From Glandiceps talaboti (lineage: Eukaryota; Hemichordata; Enteropneusta; Spengelidae), in assembly GCF_964340395.1 (NCBI RefSeq), contig NC_135549.1, forward strand, positions 5,770,001-5,834,000: 64,000 bases of DNA, read 5' to 3'. Below are positions 57,225 through 64,000 of this stretch, one piece after another; position 1 is the first letter of the stretch; every line of letters begins with the position of its first letter. The translations under genes and the position numbers were made by a program. The notes beneath the pieces were generated by a model. It did no database searches and was not told where the DNA came from. It worked only from the letters and a program-made list of their open reading frames with translations.

Positions 57225-58440
57225 TTGTTACCCCCCCCCCCCTTAGGGAGGTAATGTTAGGCTTATGTCTGTGCGTGTGTCAAAAACGACTGGATCGATA
57301 TAATGAAACCTGCTACACATCCTCCATATGGTAACGGAAAGAACTGATTAGATTTTGGCAATATAATTAATGGTTTTTAGTACGTACATGTAGACTATAC
57401 CTTTGAAATGCATACTTTAAATTAATATAATTTGGTACATACATTAAATATGCATATATCCTACAGAGTGTGCTGATTTGCTTAAAGGTTTAAAGATTAA
57501 TTTGCATTGTTAATGATTTTCAGTAGGCTATATTTTAAGAACACATACTTCAATTTCAATATAATTTGGTACATATGTTAGCCAAAACAAAGCACATATG
57601 TCCTATAAAGTTTGTTAGTGCAGCTTACAGTTTTAATGTATAATTTGCATAATTAATAATTTTCGGTAATTAGCCGATATCTTTAAGATTGCATACTTCA
57701 ATATCAATATAATTTAGTACATACGTTACCCTTAACAGTGTGCATATGGCCTATGATGTAGCTTACAGTTTTAATGAATAATTTGCACAATCAATGCTTT
57801 CCAGTAATTAGGCTATATCTTAAAAATGCATATTTCAATTTCACTATCATTTCGTTCGTAAGTTAAGTACAACAAAGCGCAAATGTCCTTTAAAGTTTAT
57901 TGATGCAGCTTACAGTTTTAGTGAATAATTTGCATAACTAACGATTGACAGTAATTACGCTGTATCTTAAGAATGTAATCTCCAAATTTCATGTAATTTG
58001 GTACATATATCAACCATAACACTGCGCACATGTCCTTTACATGTCCTATGAAGGTTGTTGACACAGCTTTTATTTTTCATGAGTAATTTGAATATGATCT
58101 TCAGTAATTAAGCTGTATCTTTGGAATGCACTTTTCAAATTCCATAAATATGGCACATCAATCATGGGAAAACACACATATACTCTAATGCCCGTTGGTC
58201 TATTTGATGGTAAAGACGTGCATGTGTCATTTAACGCTTGATCATGTATTTTATAAACTAACTTGTTCATTGCCAAATGAATCACGTTTTGATAATTTGA
58301 TATGTTATATGCAAGTGTCAAATTTCATACATTTTCATAATTACTTTTCCAATTAAGCGGTACATCATGTAGAATAGCTATATTTCATAATTTTGCATTT
58401 CAATAGTGTGTAGGCCCAAACATTTGTGGTACAATTAAGG
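57225..58440 (+). mobile_element. Repeat family D, copy 5 (expanded tandem body)
   Basis: The head at 57225 (poly-C, 'cttagggaggtaatg', then a 'tctgtgcgtgtgtc' segment) is followed by at least six body units of about 110-130 bp. Each unit has 'aatttgcataattaa', 'ttttcagtaattaggctat', 'gcatacttcaa', 'atataatttggtacatac' and 'aaagtttgttga'. It ends with 'gtgtgtaggcccaaac' but lacks the final 'cattcagttt' block. It is the longest array of the family here, so unit number is variable. Confidence 0.8.
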
Positions 58441-58647
58441 AGACACACTGGTACTTTTTATATCGTGGTATTTGCGAATGAAAAAGCTGGTCACATGGAC
58501 ACTGAGACTGGCAATACGACGTAACATCGTCTTCAAAACAAATCTGTAACGATTGAAGCATTTCGAATATAAATGATAGACATAAAAATCAATACAATAT
58601 TTTAAAGGTCAAAATCAGAAAAAAGGCCTTTACCGCTGTATGTTATT

Positions 58648-59027
58648 TTTACCTACCGCAAAGGGGGTGGGGTGATAAAAAGGATATATCTGTCTGTCTG
58701 ACTCATCATTTGGTTAAAATGACTGTGTTACTTGAAATGAAACTTTGTACACTATATATATATTCGTCCTATACTATACACCTTGCTGATTCAATTGTTT
58801 GTAATTAGAAAGTGTTAAGAATTGATGCTTCAAATATATAATTCTGGTTTACAGACTAATGATCAGACAATCGTATGTCTTCTTTAAAACTTGGTCATGC
58901 AACATTTAATTTTAATGGGTTGAAACAAATGAAAAATGAGTTGTCTTTATGGTGGGATCCAGATTACATCCGATTAAATTAAATATTCCCTGTCCCTTTA
59001 CGGTAGGCATTCAGTTTAATCCGGTTG
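58648..59027 (+). mobile_element. Repeat family D, copy 6 (short body)
   Basis: The left end is TTTACCTACCGCAAAGGGGG with a 'tctgtctgtctgac' head. One or two decayed units follow, and the right end is 'cctttacggtaggcattcag' then 'tttaatccggtt'. Ends intact, centre short, so it helps to define the element's boundaries. Confidence 0.75.
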
Positions 59028-59551
59028 CAAAATATCATCCCTGCCGTTCAACTTTAAAAAGGAAATGATTGACTGGATTGGTTTTGACCTGTGCCTGTCA
59101 ATTTCATATCACCACTCTGTGACAATAAACTACTGAAATTATTCTCTAACAAACGTAGACGAAATAGATAAACTTAGAGCTGGAGGGGAAGAGACGTACA
59201 TAATGCACTCCGTTAGCCTAAACATTCGGGTATTCTGAATCCCGCTGTTAAAAAAATTATAGTAGCGTTCTGTTTATATCATAAATTAGATATATTTATT
59301 GAGAATGTGACCTTTGAAAAGACCAAGAAAGGGACCATCTTAACTGTTGCTCGGCTGTCCACGAAGAATGAGCAATTACAAATGCGTCCTTTGAGTGATA
59401 CAAACCAATAAATGTTGATAATTGACAAATTTTAAACCAAATTAAAGGCACTGAAGTCTGTCAAATATCAAGGACCTTATGTAGGATCGATGATTAATGT
59501 AGCTAAACAATAAACGTTGTTCTGAGTGGTATGTAACTTTTTGTATCGTTG
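59028..59551. other. Non-coding stretch
   Basis: Nothing recognised. Confidence 0.5.
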
Positions 59552-59604
<53 letters not shown>

Positions 59605-59605
59605 G
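59552..59605. repeat. (TCTG)n microsatellite
   Basis: About thirteen TCTG units. Confidence 0.96.
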
Positions 59606-60875
59606 CCTTAGCTTATCAATCTATGCATAGCGATAACACTAATCACAGGCTGAGTGGAACTGCTTGATAAATTCCATATACTTTAAGTCACTTGTTTACT
59701 TAAGATCCAGGAAATGTTATTCTTCAACACTAGGTGTACATTTGTTACATAGTTTCCTATCTGGGATCAGTTTGCTACTCTAAATATATAATGTCACCTG
59801 AGTATTGTTGAAGCTCTTTATTTTAATCCACATAAAATATTTACAATCAATGAGACGTATCGAATTAAATAATAAAGAATTTAGTGTATATCGTAGTTTA
59901 TTTTGAATGCAGGCGGATTCAGACATTTGTTTGATGTCAGCTAGTGGGTAGATGACAAATGTACCACGTTATCATTCTTGCAATTAAATTTGTCTTTGAA
60001 TTGTGGTGGGAAAACCCATAATAATGAACGAAAATAAAATCAGTAGTCGTTCACACATTTCAAAGGTTCTAGGTAAAACTTTTCAACTGACAAATAGAAA
60101 GTAATTTCTATTAAGGATTATGAATGTGTGTGTCTCCACCTTGTGCTTTCGTTCCATCATATTTTATGCATGCTTTTATCAAATAAAGGAAATTGTGACC
60201 TTTAATAACGACTCACATTGACGTGTTGCCTAGGTAAATTCATATTGACGTAAAAGAGACCTGTTAGGCCATTCAACCATACGCTGTGATAAGAGAATAT
60301 AGTATGTGAGTCGGTAACACATATACACGAATGTATCCACGATAGATCGCCGCATTCAATGTTAATGATTAAACATGCCTTCTAGCGAATTGGCAATTTT
60401 CTCTTAACAGTTAAAAGTGAACGAAAGGTTACTTGTCTAACCAGCATTAAGTTGGTAGCACGATTGTAGTAATCGTTATTGTCATTTTATCAAGGAAAAT
60501 GTTTTCATCTTTACATACACATTTGATATTATTAGTGATACAGGTCGCGACACTAGGCATGTCGGGCTAAATCGAAAATGTTAAAAGATGATTAATTACC
60601 CATGATGCAAACACTAAACGTTGTCTAACTAATGTGATTTGATTTTAGCGATGAACAAATAGACCGACTTTTTATATGAAAATGTTTGAAATCCATAATA
60701 ACTCATTATACATGGAGACATTCTGATGTGATAAAGACTGAATATTACCCCGAGAAAATTATCAAACTGAAACTCCCTAAACAAGCAAAAACACATTTAA
60801 GATATATAGCACTAACACTCAAAATACACAAGTTTTAATAGGTTACATGGTATGTCAATTAATCAAACAAACAAG

Positions 60876-60971
60876 CAATCAATCAATCAATCAATCAATC
60901 GATCAACCCACAAATGCCTATAAGCAACCAATCAAGTAACCAGTCAGTCAGTCAGTCAGTCAGTCAGTCAG

Positions 60972-61003
<32 letters not shown>

Positions 61004-61080
61004 CCAACCAACCAACCAACCAACCAACCAATCGATCAAGCAATCAACCAACCAACCAACCAACCAATCAATCGATCAAC
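60876..61080. repeat. Complex (AATC)n/(GTCA)n/(AACC)n tetranucleotide array
   Basis: Blocks of AATC, AGTC and AACC units with interspersed AATCGATC. Mirror of the (GATT)n tract at 25700-25760. Confidence 0.9.
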
Positions 61081-61146
61081 TATACTATACTATACTATAC
61101 TATACTATACTATACTATACTATACTATACTATACTATACTATACT
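61081..61146. repeat. (TATAC)n pentanucleotide microsatellite
   Basis: About thirteen perfect TATAC units. Confidence 0.96.
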
Positions 61147-61412
61147 GTAGTGTAGTGATGACAGCATGTAATGTCATGGTATATGTTTTCGGAGGAGCAA
61201 ACAATGTCAAAAGACTAATTTTTGACCTATCTGATGCATACATATATATCTGATGCATACACGTATAGTGCAAAAAAAAAAACTTGTAAGATTGTATTTG
61301 ACAGAAGGCTCTCAGAAAGATATTAGTTTTAAAGGATTGGCCTAATTTGAATCAAGTCAAGTTGTACGTGTATGGCTATCTTATTATATACCCATGCCCA
61401 GATCAACCGGTC

Positions 61413-61490
61413 GTGATGACGTTTAACGCGAAATATCATTTCTGATATAGAATGTTTAAAACGTCATGATATTCACGTTAAACGTCATCA
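61413..61490. repeat. Foldback with about 23-bp arms
   Basis: Arms 61413-61438 and 61467-61490: GATGACGTTTAACG...AAATATCA against its complement, one small indel. Outside the arms GTCGT and ACGAC also pair. Each arm has a TGACGT-like motif. Likely a short MITE. Confidence 0.65.
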
Positions 61491-61539
61491 GAAAACGACT
61501 TTCTGATTGGAGAAAACACATCAATTCCAAACATAAACA

Positions 61540-62113
61540 AAATGGTGGCCGCGATCTTCGAAGTTGAAGTTAGGGACCGGATATGGCGTATGATCACAAC
61601 ACTGAGGAATTTTCAAAATAACGAAATTTTGACAAAAATTTCCAAATGATACTATTTACGATCGTAAATTCATAACAACACTGCAGGTAGATATATTTCG
61701 CAATGGTATCGCGAGTATAAGCCATCTACTGTCTATGCTACCAATACCACAATATCGTACTGCATGCGCAGTTGTGACGCTCGCGGTCGATCATCTAGTT
61801 TTGTATTAACATATTAAACCATTTTCTGAAACGTCTAGAGAACTTACTCTAATTTCGAAATAATTATGGAAAGTTTCACCGATGAAAATTGACTATCGTC
61901 GGAGCACCTTGAGCAGCAGGGTCAGCAAACTATATTATGTGTACGTGAATGTCACCTGATTGCAGGTCGAGCGACGCGACTGCATAGCAAGCCGTGTTCT
62001 TTTCATTTTTCGCAATTTTTCTTTGAACTCCTGGGCATATTAAACGATATGTTAAATCGGTTACTACCCGATATCATCTCTTCGTTCGTCGTATAGCCGT
62101 GAGTGCAGTTTCC
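61540..62113 (+). promoter_or_regulatory. Candidate CpG-rich promoter and non-coding first exon ending in GTAAGT
   Basis: Unusually CpG-rich for the window. AAAATGGTGGCCGCGATC at about 61538 resembles a YY1 site. GCATGCGCA near 61763 is an NRF1-like site. 'gtgacgctcgcggtcgatc' follows, and the segment ends at TTTCC|GTAAGTAAGT (donor from 62114). A 34-codon frame begins at 61542 but stops soon. I infer a housekeeping-type promoter on the plus strand whose coding exons lie to the right, probably beyond the window. Confidence 0.35.
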
Positions 62114-62213
62114 GTAAGTAAGTACTGTTTCCTACATTCATGAATTTGGATGTGAATCACATGTGTACACTTACTTAATTCTATTCGTGAGTCTTGTCTA
62201 ATTGTATGTGTGA

Positions 62214-62216
<3 letters not shown>

Positions 62217-62279
<63 letters not shown>
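62217..62279. repeat. (GT)n microsatellite
   Basis: About 30 GT units. Confidence 0.96.
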
Positions 62280-62282
<3 letters not shown>

Positions 62283-62676
62283 ATGCTCGTGTTCAAGGAT
62301 TTCATAAGGGAGTATTCAGTAATCGTCATATTACAAATTTGTAAATTCATTTAGAGATTAGTTAGGGAATTCGAAACCAAGGTAGCCACATTTATTCGAT
62401 GATTAGAAAGTTAAAGTTAAAGAGCTTGAATTGCCAGGAATAAGTCATCCTCTAATATGTTGACAACAATTGCAATAGTTTTTGACATGGTTATCTCTCG
62501 TACTACCAGTCAACATAACGACTGAAAACATAGCTCAGTGGTTGTCTATGCTAAATAACCACCAAATTATAAAAAAACTACACGCCAAAGTGATCGTTAA
62601 AATAACGATTGATATTTTCGTATCTTTAAGATATTTTTATAGAAATATTTTAAAGCAGATATACGAAATTGAATCG
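62280..62676. other. Non-coding stretch
   Basis: Nothing recognised; could be intronic if the promoter at 61540-62113 is real. Confidence 0.45.
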
Positions 62677-62910
62677 GACTAAGACTAAAAGCTATATCAC
62701 CAAGTTTTTCAGAACATGTGCGATATGTCATGTTTGAAGTATTACCAAATTATATTTAATTTGAAGTTTGCATTTTTAAGATAAAGCCTAATTGCTGAAA
62801 ATTATGTATTGTGCAAATGATTCATTAAAAATAAAAGCTACATCAACAAATTTGTCAGAACCCATGCACTTTGGTGTGGTTAATGAATGTAATAAATTAT
62901 ATTACCTTTC
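62677..62910 (-). mobile_element. Repeat family D, copy 7 (fragment)
   Basis: Two reverse-strand body units with 'actaaaagctatatcaccaa', 'accaaattatatttaatttg' and 'aagcctaattgctgaaaat'. Confidence 0.65.
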
Positions 62911-62924
62911 CAGATTCAAAATTA

Positions 62925-63040
62925 ATGTATAATTTAAGCAAATGGTTTTGCCTTGAAATGTCAAACTGAGATGATTCTACGATCAACTGCATGTTTTACT
63001 ACTGTTGGGGATTAATATTTTGAGCAAAAACTAAAGTACA
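62925..63040 (+). repeat. Repeat family F, copy 2 (fragment)
   Basis: 'ggttttgccttgaaatgtca', 'ctgagatgattctacgatca' and 'gagcaaaaactaaagt' match copy 1 (22790-23110). It faces copy 3 as an inverted pair. Confidence 0.7.
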
Positions 63041-63114
63041 ACTTCACACATACATACACACATATCCACCTTTCTTTATGAAAGGTAAAACATACATTTA
63101 AAGTTCAATGGTTT

Positions 63115-63375
63115 AACGGTATCAAATTACGACTAGAAGCTACTCTTTCACAGCCACAGGAAGACTAACACACTTGATAAGTGAACAACATGCCAATAGG
63201 GTTGTATGCCACTAAAAGTACGTGATAATGACAGAATTCACTTCTCTTGAAGTCCTACTTTAGTTTTTGCTCATAATATTAATTCCACGCAGTAGTAAAA
63301 ACATAGTCGATCGTAGGAAAATCTCGGTTTGACATATCAAGGCAAAACCGTTTTCTTAAATTACACTTTAATTAT
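63115..63375 (-). repeat. Repeat family F, copy 3
   Basis: Reverse complement of copies 1 and 2: 'ggtatcaaattacgactaga' at 63119 mirrors 'ctagtcgtattttgatacc' at 23079, and 'catatcaaggcaaaaccgtt' at 63333 mirrors the opposite end. Confidence 0.75.
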
Positions 63376-63490
63376 GTATTATGCAAATGATCTGGAAAGT
63401 TTTAACACACTCAATATAATCACTGGACATTTTGAAAGAATCAAGTATGTGAAAAGAAAGAGGAGAGATAGGGAGAAGAGTGGAGCCAGA

Positions 63491-63541
63491 CATACATACA
63501 TACATACATACATACATACATACATACATACATACATACAT

Positions 63542-63608
<67 letters not shown>

Positions 63609-63649
63609 GTCAGACAGACAGACAGACAGATAGACAGACATGTACATAC

Positions 63650-63688
<39 letters not shown>

Positions 63689-63690
63689 TG
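63491..63690. repeat. Compound (CATA)n-(CAGA)n microsatellite
   Basis: (CATA)n to about 63543, then (CAGA)n to about 63640 with small breaks, then more (CAGA)n at 63649-63687. Confidence 0.96.
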
Positions 63691-64000
63691 TACAGAGACA
63701 TAGACAGAGACCGAGCAACAAAGACAATGAGACAAACATACAGGCAACACTATCCATTGCCCGCTAACTGTGATAAATGTTATCCATGTAAATGACTTGA
63801 GGTACAATTCTAGCTTAAAAAATCAAGAATACCTTGGAAACACCCATACATCGCATAATATCTAATCTATTAGAATCAAATACAGTATCCACATTAATCA
63901 GACTGTATCTCACGAACTGCGAAAACTCAATACTGACCTTTCACTACCGTTTTTATTGACTTGTTTTCTTTGCAACCATTCCAGTGCTACTTTGCTCTTT
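63691..64000. other. Non-coding right edge
   Basis: Nothing recognised. Confidence 0.5.

Larger units (their letters stand above)
43135..60905 (-). repeat. Right arm of a large diverged inverted duplication
   Basis: Reverse-complement partner of 25685-40800; the block pairs are listed there. This arm is longer, mainly between 51.6 and 57.0 kb and between 57.2 and 59.0 kb, where a SINE, a hammerhead element, AAGGTCA repeats and family D copies were added. MITE copy 3 splits it at 45861. The mirrored arms share no open reading frame, which argues against a conserved coding function. Confidence 0.85.

Noticed and set aside
63491-63690. Regularly spaced short repeats that could suggest a CRISPR-like array
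   Set aside because: They are plain tetranucleotide microsatellites without spacers, in a eukaryotic context.

Overview
The window looks like a gene-poor, AT-rich stretch of a metazoan nuclear genome. The signs are one rhodopsin-class GPCR on a single coding exon behind a clean splice acceptor, dense microsatellites, tRNA-derived SINEs, non-LTR retrotransposon and Penelope-like element (PLE) remnants, and a MITE family. Type I hammerhead ribozymes next to PLE debris fit a marine invertebrate (lophotrochozoan, ambulacrarian or cephalochordate), but I cannot place the species. There is no bacterial, organellar or CRISPR-like content.

Layout. 0.4-2.3 kb: a nested cluster of (AT)n tracts, a MITE, several short hammerhead-bearing elements in both orientations and a PLE 3' coding fragment. 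5.1-6.2 kb: the only confident protein gene, a minus-strand peptide-receptor-like GPCR. 6.2-22.6 kb: mostly featureless AT-rich DNA with one candidate 3'-terminal exon (12.8 kb), one long (AT)n and one repeat built of about 120-bp units (19.6-20.4 kb). 23.7-25.1 kb: a decayed Jockey/CR1-like LINE. 25.7-60.9 kb: a very large, diverged inverted duplication. At least six collinear blocks of the left arm (25.7-40.8 kb) recur in reverse complement in the right arm (43.1-60.9 kb). The 2.3-kb spacer holds long (TCTG)n/(TC)n tracts and a decayed L1-like LINE. Both arms carry their own insertions (MITEs, SINEs, PLE and hammerhead elements), so those post-date the duplication. 61.4-62.1 kb: a foldback and a CpG-rich promoter-like segment ending in a strong splice donor, perhaps the start of a gene lying to the right.

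The most interesting content is RNA-level. Five hammerhead ribozymes have an intact core, three of one family (GTT cleavage site) and two of another (GTA). Four of the five sit beside (AT)n tracts close to PLE C-terminal coding remnants, at 1.8-2.1 kb and 31.7-31.9 kb, and in each cluster at least one intact copy has the PLE's orientation 3' of its coding end. Two of the element pairs form near-perfect head-to-head palindromes. This fits PLE terminal repeats (pLTRs) or derived small retrozyme-like elements that use (TA)n as a landing site. Independently, an 82-nt hairpin at 36.94 kb has pre-miRNA-like geometry.

Limits: there is no homology search here. Family names rest on motifs read by eye, boundaries of old repeats are approximate, and exons of spliced genes could be missed.
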